Shown in pieces: positions 25,365-33,182 of a DNA stretch of 64,000 nt. The DNA is taken from assembly GCF_018614415.1 (NCBI RefSeq), contig NZ_JAGGOO010000061.1, forward strand, positions 1 through 64,000, written 5' to 3'. The position numbers were made by a program, and so were the translations under genes. Under the pieces are notes generated by a model. That model made no database searches. It was not told where the DNA came from and saw only the letters and a program-made list of their open reading frames with translations. The DNA comes from Streptomyces sp. ISL-12. Its GTDB lineage: Bacteria; Actinomycetota; Actinomycetes; Streptomycetales; Streptomycetaceae. Each line of letters starts with the position of its first letter. The stretch's first letter is position 1.

Positions 25365-25735
25365 ACCGGCCTCGGCCCGCCGCCTCACCGGACCCGCGAG
25401 CCGAGGCCCTGGCTCACCAGGTCGAGGGCTACCTCCTGGCCCACACCGAGCGGGAGCGGGCACGGCAGGAGGCCGCGGTCCTCTGCGACCGCCTGCCCTG
25501 GCTCACCACCGCGCAGGCCCAGGACCTCACCCGCCACTACACCGAACAGCGGCTCACCCTCACCCGCAGCGCCCTGCGGGCCACCGCGAACCGTGCCGAG
25601 AATCTGCGCCGCGAGTACGAGGAGCGCTACGCCGCCCTGCGCCGCACCCTGCTGAGACGGCACGCCGTGGTCGCCTCGCTCCTGCTCCTGGCCACCGGCA
25701 CCGTGAGCGCGACGAGCGCCCTGCTGGTCCGCTAG
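25361..25735 (+). CDS. Tail-anchored small protein coupled to ctaD
   Basis: A 124-residue protein with a long charged helical region (LTRSALRATANRAENLRREY) and one C-terminal membrane helix (VVASLLLLATGTVSATSALL). The start GTG overlaps the ctaD stop by 4 bases, so the two are made together. I recall relatives next to secondary ctaD genes in Streptomyces; an assembly or stability factor for this oxidase is an inference. Confidence 0.65.
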   Translation: MNRPRPAASPDPRAEALAHQVEGYLLAHTERERARQEAAVLCDRLPWLTTAQAQDLTRHYTEQRLTLTRSALRATANRAENLRREYEERYAALRRTLLRRHAVVASLLLLATGTVSATSALLVR

Positions 25736-25916
25736 CGCGTCCACGGCTCCGACCGGAACGGCCACCGGCCGGCCAGGGGACGCGGCACCGCCCGCCCGGC
25801 CGGCCGTAATTCCTGTGCGGCGGCCCGGGACACCCCCGTACGATCCGCTCGTCGCTCGCACACCAGTGCCCACCGGGGCGCCGTCGGGCGTTCACCAGGG
25901 GAGGGATCACTTGACC

Positions 25917-27335
25917 ATGTTCTTCGACCTGAGACCCCGTGCGGTGAGACCCCGTGCGGTGAGACCCCGTGCGGTTCTCGCCTCCGCGGGAACCCTCGGC
26001 CTGGCGCTGGCCGCCGCGGTGTCGCCCGCGGGGGCGGCCGACGGGACGCCCACCACACCGACCCAGTTGTTCAACGGCTACCGGCACTGCTCGACGGACG
26101 CGGACCGGCCCTCGTACCGCCAGGCCGGCGAGGGCCTGGTCGTCGAGGGCGTTCCCGGGGGCACGGGCAGTACCGGCAGCCCCCTCGTCGGCGTGCGGTA
26201 CCAGGCCTGGCCGGTCGGCGACCCGACGCGGATCACCACGGTCACCCGCGACCACGCCACCCCCGGCTTCGAGGCTCCCGCCACCCTGCCCGCCTCCGCG
26301 CTCGCCGACGGCCAGACGTACGCGTGGCAGGCCCGGACGGAGGCCGGGGAGGCGGTCTCGGACTGGTCGGCCCCCTGCTACGTCACGATCGACAACACCC
26401 GTCCGGCGAACGCCCCCGTCGTCACCTCCCCGAACTACGCGCCCGGCGTGTGGAACGAGGGCGGCGAGCCGGTCGAGTTCACCCTGGACGCCGGCGGTGT
26501 CGACGACGTCGAGGGGTTCGAGTTCTCCTGGCAGCCGGACCTGCCGGTCATCGGGACGAGCATCGGTGACCACGGCATTCCGCGGCCCGTCGACCCGTAC
26601 GCCGACACCAGGTACTTCAAGCGCGCCGGCGCGCTCGGCGGTTCGGCCACGCTCAGCCTGGTTCCGCCGAGCGGCTCCGGTCCGATGACGCTGTACGTGC
26701 GCAGCCTGGACCGGGCCTACAACGGGTCGGCGATCGCCCGGTACGACTTCAACGTCGGTTCCACGGCGCCCAGCGTGACCCCGGCCGTCCCGGAACCCGG
26801 GTTCGGTGAGCCGACCGGGTTCACGCTCCGTCCCGATCCCGGACTCCAGGCGAAGAGCCCGGTGGTGAGCTACTCCGTGCGGACCACCGGCGGCCAGGAG
26901 GACAAGACCCTGGAGGTCGCCGCCGGGGCGGACGGCACGGCGGTCGTGGAACTCGCGCTGGACGGCATCTACCACCAGAGCGTCCAGGTGACCAGCAAGA
27001 GCGCCAACGGCTGGGTCAGCGACGAGGCCCAGTGGTACATCAGCTACGACACCACTCCCACCGTGGCTTCGGACACCTACCCGGAGAACGGCTCGGGCGG
27101 CGGAGCCGGTGTCCCGGGCACCTTCACCTTCGCCCCGAAGGTGAAGGACGTCGTGAGCTACACGTACACCTTCAACGACGGTGAGCCGCCGGTCACGGTC
27201 CCCGCGGACGCCGACCACACGGCGCGCGTCGACTGGGCCCCGGCCACGGACGGCTGGTACGACCTGACGGTCCACGCGACGACCCGCTCCGGCATCCAGC
27301 TGGCGCCCTACGACTACTTCTTCACCGTGAACTGA
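25917..27335 (+). CDS. Secreted fibronectin-like repeat protein
   Basis: A 472-residue exported protein. The signal peptide has an n-region of three exact RPRAV repeats and ends SPAGAADG. The mature part is made of beta-sandwich modules with FN3-like strands (GQTYAWQARTEAGEAVSDWS, SGPMTLYVRSLDRAYNGSA, DGWYDLTVHATTRSG). No catalytic motif is seen. GGAGGG lies 11 bases before the ATG and 5 before a TTG at 25911, which may be the true start. Function unknown, probably extracellular binding. Confidence 0.75.
   Translation: MFFDLRPRAVRPRAVRPRAVLASAGTLGLALAAAVSPAGAADGTPTTPTQLFNGYRHCSTDADRPSYRQAGEGLVVEGVPGGTGSTGSPLVGVRYQAWPVGDPTRITTVTRDHATPGFEAPATLPASALADGQTYAWQARTEAGEAVSDWSAPCYVTIDNTRPANAPVVTSPNYAPGVWNEGGEPVEFTLDAGGVDDVEGFEFSWQPDLPVIGTSIGDHGIPRPVDPYADTRYFKRAGALGGSATLSLVPPSGSGPMTLYVRSLDRAYNGSAIARYDFNVGSTAPSVTPAVPEPGFGEPTGFTLRPDPGLQAKSPVVSYSVRTTGGQEDKTLEVAAGADGTAVVELALDGIYHQSVQVTSKSANGWVSDEAQWYISYDTTPTVASDTYPENGSGGGAGVPGTFTFAPKVKDVVSYTYTFNDGEPPVTVPADADHTARVDWAPATDGWYDLTVHATTRSGIQLAPYDYFFTVN
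25931..25975. repeat. 15-bp exact triplication in a signal-peptide region
   Basis: GAGACCCCGTGCGGT occurs three times in succession, in frame, giving three RPRAV pentapeptides in the positively charged n-region of the signal peptide. Confidence 0.95.
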
Positions 27336-27424
27336 GGGCTGAGGTCCGGCAGGCGTACAGGCGCCGGGAAACCGGTGGGTGCCCCGCGTGCGTCCTGGCG
27401 TTCATGGCACAAGGCGGGAGCACC

Positions 27425-27601
27425 ATGGGCGAGGAGCCGACGTGGGCGGAACTGCTGCTCACCTTCTTCCTCGTAGCGGCCGTCCCCACCGTTCTCGGCG
27501 GGGCGGCCGTCGTCTCCCTCGTCGGTCTGACGATGTGGGTGACGGCACCGCTGCGCAGGCGCAGGCGGGAACGGAAGGACCGGGCGGCACGGGTCCGGTG
27601 A
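27425..27601 (+). CDS. 58-residue membrane protein
   Basis: MGEEPTWAELLLTFFLVAAV begins a product with two hydrophobic stretches (the second SLVGLTMWVTAPL) and a strongly basic tail. ATG at 27425 has GGGAG close upstream; ATG at 27404 is an alternative. Not recognised. It sits 84 bases ahead of the TerC gene. Confidence 0.55.
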   Translation: MGEEPTWAELLLTFFLVAAVPTVLGGAAVVSLVGLTMWVTAPLRRRRRERKDRAARVR

Positions 27602-27685
27602 CCCGGGTGCGGGCGACAAGGCGGGGCGGGTGGGTCAGAATTTCCGCAAAGGCCGGTTTCCGCCCCCGCCCGTGAGGGGTTCGAC

Positions 27686-28654
27686 GTGCTCGATGTTCCG
27701 TTCTGGCTGTGGGCGGTGTTCGCCGTCACCGTGGTCGTGTCGCTGGCCGTGGACCTGCTGGCGCACCGGCAGGCGCATGTCATCGGGTTCAAGGAGGCCG
27801 CCGCCTGGAGCGCGGTGTGGGTCGGCCTCGCCCTCGTCTTCGGCGCGGTCGTCTTCCTGGTCCTGGGCACGACGCCGGGGGTGGAGTACACCACCGCGTG
27901 GCTGCTGGAGAAGAGCCTGTCGGTCGACAACCTGTTCGTCTTCGCGCTGATCTTCGCCTACTTCAAGGTGCCGCGCGCCTATCAGCACCGTGTGCTGTTC
28001 TTCGGCGTCATGGGCGCGCTGGTGTTCCGAGGTCTCTTCCTGGCCGCCGGTGTGGCCGTGGTCAGCCGGTTCACCGCGGTGCTCTTCGTCTTCGCGGCCA
28101 TCCTCTTCTACAGCACCTACAAGATCCTCAAGGGGGAGGAGGAGAGCTTCGACCCGGGCAAGAGCATCGCCGTACGGCTGCTGCGCAAGGCGGTGCCCGT
28201 GCGGGACGAGTACGCCGGGATGAAGTTCTTCGTGCGGGAGGCCGGCAAGCGGGTCGCCACCCCGCTGCTCGCCGTCGTGGCCGCGATCGAGGCGGCCGAC
28301 CTGGTCTTCGCCGTGGACAGCGTGCCCGCCGTCCTCGCGGTCAGCGACGACGCCTTCATCGTCTACACCAGCAACGCGTTCGCCATTCTGGGCCTGCGGG
28401 CGCTGTACTTCCTGCTCGCCGGGCTGCTGGACCGGTTCCACTACCTCAGCAAGGGCCTCGCGCTGATCCTCTCCCTCATCGGCGTGAAACTGATCCTCCA
28501 GGCGTCCCACAAGATGTTCAGCAGCAGCATCCCGGAGATCCCGTCGCCCATCAGCCTCGCGGTCATCGCCACGATCCTGGCCGCGTCCGTCGTCCTGAGC
28601 CTGCGGCGGCCCGCCCCACGGGATTCCGGTGACCGGCCGCCGGAGGACGGCTGA
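27686..28654 (+). CDS. TerC/Alx-family membrane protein
   Basis: A 322-residue protein with eight or nine membrane helices. TerC signatures are EKSLSVDNLFVFALIFAYFK and AADLVFAVDSVPAVLAVSDD, whose Asp residues are thought to handle metal ions. Members export Mn2+ or support metalloprotein maturation outside the membrane, and some contribute to tellurite resistance. Start GTG at 27686. The 84-base leader is GC-rich and can pair GGGCGGG with CCCGCCC near the start. Confidence 0.92.
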   Translation: MLDVPFWLWAVFAVTVVVSLAVDLLAHRQAHVIGFKEAAAWSAVWVGLALVFGAVVFLVLGTTPGVEYTTAWLLEKSLSVDNLFVFALIFAYFKVPRAYQHRVLFFGVMGALVFRGLFLAAGVAVVSRFTAVLFVFAAILFYSTYKILKGEEESFDPGKSIAVRLLRKAVPVRDEYAGMKFFVREAGKRVATPLLAVVAAIEAADLVFAVDSVPAVLAVSDDAFIVYTSNAFAILGLRALYFLLAGLLDRFHYLSKGLALILSLIGVKLILQASHKMFSSSIPEIPSPISLAVIATILAASVVLSLRRPAPRDSGDRPPEDG

Positions 28655-28691
28655 CCTGTTCCACGGGTTTCGTAAAATTTATCCTATATTT

Positions 28692-28703
28692 CGCCTATCG
28701 GCG
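28692..28703. promoter_or_regulatory. Palindrome in an AT-rich promoter patch
   Basis: CGCCTATCGGCG (4-bp arms around TATC) lies within an unusually AT-rich stretch, 28665-28718, just ahead of the 65-residue zinc protein. TATATT at 28685 resembles a -10 box. Confidence 0.4.
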
Positions 28704-28715
28704 TATGTTGGACAT

Positions 28716-28913
28716 ATGGGTAGAGACAAGCATGCGAACGCGCCGCAGGCCGAGCATGAGTGCCCGGCCTGCCACCACCCCGTCCACGAAGAGATCAAGC
28801 GGCACAAGACGATGGGCATCTACGTCCCCGTCTGGCGGCCGGGCCACTGCCGCAACCCGAGCTGCCCGGAGTACACCCGGACCTCCGCCCCCGAACTGCA
28901 CGGTCACCACTGA
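28716..28913 (+). CDS. Small zinc-binding-like protein
   Basis: A 65-residue protein with two cysteine pairs: CPACHHPVHEEIKRHKTMG and GHCRNPSCPEYTR, a CxxC...CxxxxC pattern expected to hold one zinc ion, and a His-rich end. ATG at 28716. Its promoter region is far richer in A and T than its surroundings. Function unknown. Confidence 0.7.
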   Translation: MGRDKHANAPQAEHECPACHHPVHEEIKRHKTMGIYVPVWRPGHCRNPSCPEYTRTSAPELHGHH

Positions 28914-29064
28914 GTACGACATACCGGTCGGCGCCGCCCGAGGGCGGCCGGGCGGGAGCCGGACAGAGAATCTCCCGCAGACATGTGTGAATGCCCATAA
29001 AACAGTCACTCTTCAAGAAAACCGGCTTACCGACGCGTCAGCGTGTGTCGAAGAGGAGCGGCTG
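28914..29064. other. Intergenic region before the three-gene envelope-stress-like operon
   Basis: No gene seen. CATAAAACAGTCACTCTTCA at about 28994 is AT-richer than the surroundings and may hold the promoter of the next operon. Confidence 0.4.
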
Positions 29065-29772
29065 ATGAGTGACGCAGTGCAAGGCAACGCGACGAGGTTG
29101 CAGCAGACCGGAGAGACGGCCAGGGCGGAGGCGTCGGCCACGGCCGGGCAGGCCAAACAGGCCGCGGGCCAGGTCGCGGGTACCGCCGCCGATCAGGCCA
29201 GGGCGGTGGCGGGGGAAGCGCAGCGTCAGGCCGGCGTGGTCGCCCAGGACCTGTGGGGCCGCGCGTGGGACGAGGCCGACGCCCAGGCCAAGCGGGCCGC
29301 CGGGACGCTGCGCCACTGGGCGGACGACCTGGCGGGAATGGCCGAGAAGGCCGAGAGCGGTTCCCCTGCCCGCAGTCTCGCGGCCCAGGCTGCCGACGGC
29401 GGTCACCGGGCGGCCGACTACCTGGACCGCCAGGGAGTCGAGGGCGTCATATCCGAGGTGCAGGACTTCGCCCGCCGCCGCCCCGGCGCCTTCCTCGGCG
29501 GCGCGCTGCTGGCGGGGCTGGCCGTCGGACGCCTGGTGAAGGTGGCGGCCAAGGCGGACCAGTCCTCCGGAGACGGACAGCGGACGTCCTCCGGAGACGG
29601 ACAGCCGCCGTTCCACGGAGACGGACAGCCGTCGTTCTCCGGAACGCCGGGTACGGCGCGGGGCGCCACCCGGAGCGCGCCGGGAGGCGCCACGCAGGGG
29701 CCGCCGGTGGTGCCGCCGTCCGTCGGCACACCCGCGCGCGAGACGCCGGGCCGTCCGTATCCGGAGGTGTGA
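29065..29772 (+). CDS. Ala-rich helical protein with octapeptide repeats
   Basis: A 235-residue protein. The N-terminal half is an amphipathic Ala/Gln-rich helix (KQAAGQVAGTAADQARAVAG) like LEA/CsbD-type stress proteins; residues ~135-155 (GAFLGGALLAGLAVGRLVKV) form one membrane segment; the C-terminus is disordered with three SSGDGQRT/SSGDGQPP/FHGDGQPS repeats. GAGGAG precedes the ATG. First gene of a three-gene operon with the DUF1469 and DUF3618 genes, a set often found in actinobacteria under general stress control. Confidence 0.7.
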   Translation: MSDAVQGNATRLQQTGETARAEASATAGQAKQAAGQVAGTAADQARAVAGEAQRQAGVVAQDLWGRAWDEADAQAKRAAGTLRHWADDLAGMAEKAESGSPARSLAAQAADGGHRAADYLDRQGVEGVISEVQDFARRRPGAFLGGALLAGLAVGRLVKVAAKADQSSGDGQRTSSGDGQPPFHGDGQPSFSGTPGTARGATRSAPGGATQGPPVVPPSVGTPARETPGRPYPEV

Positions 29773-29773
29773 G

Positions 29774-30196
29774 ATGGCCTCCATCTCGCCCGACCGCGTC
29801 CGCGTCAGGACGCGCGACGACGACAGCTCGGTGGGCGAACTGCTGTCCGCCGTGACGTCGGACGTCCAGACCCTGTTCCGCCAGGAAGTCGAACTGGCCA
29901 AGACCGAGGTCCGACAGGAGGCGACCAAGGCCGGCAAGGCCGCCGGCATGTACGGCGGCGCGGGGTTCGCGGGCTACATGGTGCTGCTGTTCCTGTCGCT
30001 GGCCGCCGTGCTGGGACTGGCCAACGTGGTGGACGGAGGCTGGGCCGCGCTGATCGTGGCAGCGGTGTGGGCCGTGGCCGCGGCCGTCCTGTACCAGCGG
30101 GGCCGTGCACGGATGCGCACCGTGGCACCGAAGCCCGAGCAGACCGTCGAATCGATCAAGGAGAATGCGCAATGGGCACGTCACCCGACCAGATGA
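29774..30196 (+). CDS. Phage-holin-superfamily protein (DUF1469 / Actinobacterial holin-X)
   Basis: A 140-residue protein. An N-terminal helix (LLSAVTSDVQTLFRQEVELAK) precedes two membrane helices (GYMVLLFLSLAAVLGLANVV, AALIVAAVWAVAAAVLYQRG). This is the chromosomal DUF1469 family, named after holins but not phage-borne here. It starts one base after the previous gene and overlaps the next by 25 bases. Confidence 0.8.
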   Translation: MASISPDRVRVRTRDDDSSVGELLSAVTSDVQTLFRQEVELAKTEVRQEATKAGKAAGMYGGAGFAGYMVLLFLSLAAVLGLANVVDGGWAALIVAAVWAVAAAVLYQRGRARMRTVAPKPEQTVESIKENAQWARHPTR

Positions 30197-30870
30197 GGGC
30201 CGAGATCAACGCCACTCGGGAGCGGCTGTCCGCGGACGTGGACCAGCTCGCCGACCGGGCCGCCCCCCGACGTGTGGTCCGCCGCCGCGCCAGGAGGATG
30301 CGGGGTGCCGTCTCGGGCGTACGTGAACGGGTCATGGGCTCCGCCTACGACACCGCCCACGGGGTCAGGAACAGTGCGCAGTCCGCGGCCGGTTCGCTGC
30401 AGGAGGGCACCCATCAGGCGGCCGACACCGCGCGTGAGGCGGCCGGAACGGCGCGTGAGGCGGCCGGGACGGCCGGGGAAGCGGTACGGCAGGCCCCCGA
30501 CCAGGCGATGCGCCGGACCCAGGGCAGTCCGCTGGCCGCCGGTCTGATCTCCTTCGGGCTCGGCATGCTGGTGTCCTCGATGCTGCCCGCGTCCCAGGCG
30601 GAGCGGGAGAAGGCCGGCGACCTGATGCAGCGGGGCGGCGAGGCGCTGGAGCCGGTGAAGCAGGCGGCCGCCGACTCCGCGCAGCACCTGAAGGAGAGCG
30701 CCAGGGAAGCCACGCAGAGCGCGGCGCAGGAGGTGAAGGACACCGCCGCGGAAGGGGCCCGCGCCACGCAGGACGAAGCGCGCGACCAGTCCGGCCGGGT
30801 GACCGGCCAGGCACGCGAATCGGGCCGGCAGGTCGCCGACGAGGCCAGGCACCGGTCCGGACCGGCCTGA
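30172..30870 (+). CDS. DUF3618-domain protein
   Basis: A 232-residue protein beginning MGTSPDQMRAEINATRERLS, the DUF3618 signature of an N-terminal helix ending in Asp/Leu repeats. One membrane helix (AAGLISFGLGMLVSSMLPAS) divides two long Ala/Glu/Gln-rich amphipathic regions with TAREAAG repeats. Last gene of the operon; likely works with the DUF1469 protein at the membrane, mechanism unknown. Confidence 0.8.
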   Translation: MGTSPDQMRAEINATRERLSADVDQLADRAAPRRVVRRRARRMRGAVSGVRERVMGSAYDTAHGVRNSAQSAAGSLQEGTHQAADTAREAAGTAREAAGTAGEAVRQAPDQAMRRTQGSPLAAGLISFGLGMLVSSMLPASQAEREKAGDLMQRGGEALEPVKQAAADSAQHLKESAREATQSAAQEVKDTAAEGARATQDEARDQSGRVTGQARESGRQVADEARHRSGPA

Positions 30871-30919
30871 ACCCCGTGAGTCCGCATAGTCCGCAGAGTC
30901 CGTGGAGTTTGTGAGAACG

Positions 30920-30955
30920 GGACCGGCCCGAGCTCCGTGGGAGCCGGGCCGGTCC
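30920..30955. terminator. Strong hairpin terminator
   Basis: GGACCGGCCC with inner GCTCC pairs with GAGC and GGGCCGGTCC, a near-continuous 15-bp stem, following the DUF3618 gene. Confidence 0.75.
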
Positions 30956-30968
30956 GTTCGTCCGGTTC

Positions 30969-30995
30969 CGGGCACCGGCCGCCGGCCGGTGCCCG
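30969..30995. terminator. Second hairpin, between convergent genes
   Basis: CGGGCACCGGCC (30969-30980) and GGCCGGTGCCCG (30984-30995) form a perfect 12-bp stem with a 3-base loop, placed at the 3' end of the leftward leader-peptide gene. Confidence 0.75.
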
Positions 30996-31016
30996 GTCGT
31001 GGTGTCCGGCCGCGGA

Positions 31017-31211
31017 TCAGACGGAGGCGCTGACGCCGACGTAGGCGCACTGGCCGACCGTGGCCAGAACCTCGTCCGTGGCGGCCCCGGCCTGCGCCAC
31101 CACGTCGGCGCCGACGACGACGCCGGCCTGCGCGTTCAGGCCGCCGGCGACGTTGTCGAGGTCGGCGTCGGAGATCTCGGCGGTCTCGATCCCGGGGGCG
31201 GAGTTCATCAT
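31017..31211 (-). CDS. Putative double-glycine-leader peptide (RiPP/bacteriocin-like precursor)
   Basis: A 64-residue peptide. Residues 1-24 (MMNSAPGIETAEISDADLDN then VAGG) look like the leader of class II lanthipeptides and bacteriocins, where a C39-type peptidase cuts after Gly-Gly. The 40-residue core starts LNAQAGVVVGADVVAQAGAA, is rich in Ala, Val and Gly, and has one Cys, two Thr and two Ser near its end (ATVGQCAYVGVSASV). AAGGGAAG precedes the ATG pair at 31211/31208. No modification enzyme, transporter or immunity gene is next to it, so it is an orphan. Confidence 0.65.
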   Translation of the reverse strand: MMNSAPGIETAEISDADLDNVAGGLNAQAGVVVGADVVAQAGAATDEVLATVGQCAYVGVSASV

Positions 31212-31692
31212 GAAACTTCCCTTCGTATGGGTCATCCACAAGGGGGGTGGCCCCGCTGGAGGCAGCCTGCGGGTCGTGCCGTGGACGCGCGGACCGGTCG
31301 CCCGGAACTCCCGCCCGCCCTTCGCGGCGCAGGGATCAAAACACGCCGCGCACCGCCGTATCCAGCCAACCGGCCCGCACCCCGGCCGAGTCCGGCGGAC
31401 ACGCGGCGGGTCCGTGCAGGCGGGCACACGGCATGGCGGCACCTTCTCCACATACCGTGCGGTACTCGGGCGCGACGTCCACGGCGCCCGGGTGCGCGAA
31501 GAGGACACTCCGGACCGCTCCGGATGAACGGACCGTCACCCTCCAGTCACTTGTGGAGATCTCTCGGTGACCGGGCCGGGGTTGCGCTTTCGGTGTGCAA
31601 GTTCATGGAAGCCCGTCCGCGACCCCACCGATCGACCCCACCGATCAATCCCGCCGACCCATGTGACGCATCTCACTCAAGAGGGAAAACCC
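31212..31692. other. 480-base intergenic region with a direct repeat
   Basis: No supported gene. It should contain the promoters of the leftward leader-peptide gene and the rightward sigma factor. GACCCCACCGATC is repeated exactly in tandem at 31621-31633 and 31634-31646. TGTGACGCATCTCACT (31662-31677) resembles a Crp-type site. Confidence 0.5.
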
Positions 31693-32280
31693 GTGCGCCG
31701 GACCGGGCGTCTAGCGGGTGTGAGAGCAGTCAGGAAGGCACCGGGCGAACCGGACGAGGAACGTCTCGTCCGGCTGGTGGCCAGGGGCGACCGCGCGGCG
31801 TTCGAGGAGCTGTACCGGCGCACCGCGCCGTGGCTGGCGGTGCGGTTGCGCCGTCGCTGCGCCGATGAGCAGATCGTCGCCGAGGTCATGCAGGAGACGT
31901 ATCTGGCGGTGTGGCGCGCGGCGGGCGCGTTCGCGGGCGACGCGGTGGGCGGGACGGCCGTCGGCTGGCTGTGGACGATCGCGGCGCGCCGCCTCGTCGA
32001 CGCCTTCCGGCGCCGGGCCCACCACGCCGCGCCGCCGTCGGCCGCCGCTCCGGCCGCCGCGGCGCCGGCCGCCGAGGAGGAGGCGCTCGCGGCCACCGTC
32101 GGCGAGGACGTCGGGGACGCGCTGCGGCGCCTGGCACCGGAACTCAGGGACGTACTGCAGGCCTTGGTGCTCGACGGGCTGTCCGTCCGGGAGACCGCGG
32201 TCCTGCTCGGGCTGCCCGAGGGCACGGTCAAGACCCGTGCCCGCCGGGCCCGGATCGCGATGCGGAAGGCGCTGGTATGA
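31693..32280 (+). CDS. ECF-type RNA polymerase sigma factor
   Basis: A 195-residue sigma-70 factor with only regions 2 and 4. Region 2 is RLVARGDRAAFEELYRR to VMQETYLAVWRAAGAF and region 4 LRRLAPELRDVLQALVLDGL, SVRETAVLLGLPEGTVKTRA. The linker is Ala-rich. The GTG at 31693 has GAGGG 7-8 bases upstream. It is followed, with 4-base overlap, by a zinc-finger membrane protein (probable anti-sigma factor) and an ABC transporter, so it likely responds to an envelope or antibiotic signal and switches on its own operon. Confidence 0.92.
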   Translation: MRRTGRLAGVRAVRKAPGEPDEERLVRLVARGDRAAFEELYRRTAPWLAVRLRRRCADEQIVAEVMQETYLAVWRAAGAFAGDAVGGTAVGWLWTIAARRLVDAFRRRAHHAAPPSAAAPAAAAPAAEEEALAATVGEDVGDALRRLAPELRDVLQALVLDGLSVRETAVLLGLPEGTVKTRARRARIAMRKALV

Positions 32281-33152
32281 GGGTGGAACACGCGTCGTCG
32301 CGGGACCTCGACGCGTACGCGCGCGGCGGCACGGACCTCGCCGCCGACGACGTATGGGCCCTGGAGGCCCATCTGGAAGCGTGCCGGGTCTGCCGTGACC
32401 GGCTGTCGGACGCCGTCACGGCCCGGGCGCCGGCCGTGGCGGCCCTGGTCGGCACCGTGTGGTCCGGCCTCGAACCCCGGCTGGCCGCCGTCGCCCCGGC
32501 GCCGCGCCGACGGTGGTGGTCGGCGCGGCGGTCGAGCCGGCTGACGCCCGCGATGGTGCCGTGGCTGGCCATGGTCGTGAGCGTGACCGTACTGGCGCTG
32601 CTGCTCGACCTGGCCGGTGCCGGCACCCGCATCGGCACCGGCACCGGCACCGGCACGGGTTCCGGCTCCGGCTCCGGCGACGTGTCCCTGGTCCTGCTGC
32701 TCGCCCCGGTCCTGCCCGTGCTCGGCGTCGCGGCGTCGTGGTCGCGCGGGCTCGACCCGGCGTACGAGCTGACGGCGTCGGTGCCCAGGGCCGGGCTCCA
32801 TCTGGTGCTGCGGCGCACCGCGTCCGTGCTCGCCGTGGTCGTCCCCGCCCTGCTGGGCGCCGGCCTGCTGACGGGGGTGCCGGGCGTGACGGCCGCGCAG
32901 TGGCTGCTGCCCTGTCTGGCCTTCACGGTGACGACCCTGGCGCTCGGCGGTGTCGTCGGGGTGTCCCGGGCCGCCGTCGCGCTGGTGGCCGTATGGGCCG
33001 CCGTGGTCCTCGCGCCGACCCTCGCCGCGAGCCGCGCGACCTTCGTTCTGCAGACGGGCGGCCTGCCGGTGTGGGGGCTGGTCTGCGCGCTCGGCATCGG
33101 TGTCGTGATCGCCCGCAGAGGCGCGTACTCCGTGCTGGCAACCCATCGTTGA
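32277..33152 (+). CDS. Zinc-finger (zf-HC2) membrane protein, probable anti-sigma factor
   Basis: A 291-residue protein. The N-terminus carries the anti-sigma zinc motif WALEAHLEACRVCRDRL (HxxxCxxC). About six membrane helices follow from residue ~100. Between the first two is a stretch of alternating Gly-Thr and Gly-Ser (GTRIGTGTGTGTGSGSGSG), coded by a hexanucleotide repeat. The ATG overlaps the sigma-factor stop (ATGA), which supports a sigma/anti-sigma pair. Confidence 0.85.
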   Translation: MRVEHASSRDLDAYARGGTDLAADDVWALEAHLEACRVCRDRLSDAVTARAPAVAALVGTVWSGLEPRLAAVAPAPRRRWWSARRSSRLTPAMVPWLAMVVSVTVLALLLDLAGAGTRIGTGTGTGTGSGSGSGDVSLVLLLAPVLPVLGVAASWSRGLDPAYELTASVPRAGLHLVLRRTASVLAVVVPALLGAGLLTGVPGVTAAQWLLPCLAFTVTTLALGGVVGVSRAAVALVAVWAAVVLAPTLAASRATFVLQTGGLPVWGLVCALGIGVVIARRGAYSVLATHR

Positions 33153-33182
33153 CCCTCGTTGATCCTCGGAAAGGACCACCAC

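Noticed and set aside
24146..25735. A 529-codon plus-strand frame covering most of ctaD in another frame
   Set aside because: Only its last 124 codons, starting at the GTG that overlaps the ctaD stop, look like a real protein; the rest is a shadow.
27602..27685. yybP-ykoY manganese riboswitch before terC
   Set aside because: I could not find the conserved core sequences; only a weak GC-rich pairing is visible.
29774..30196. Prophage holin
   Set aside because: The DUF1469 family is chromosomal in actinobacteria, and no lysin, tail or capsid genes are near.
31247..31539. Several short open frames on both strands between the leader-peptide gene and the sigma gene
   Set aside because: None has a ribosome-binding site or recognisable protein features; all look like chance frames in GC-rich DNA.
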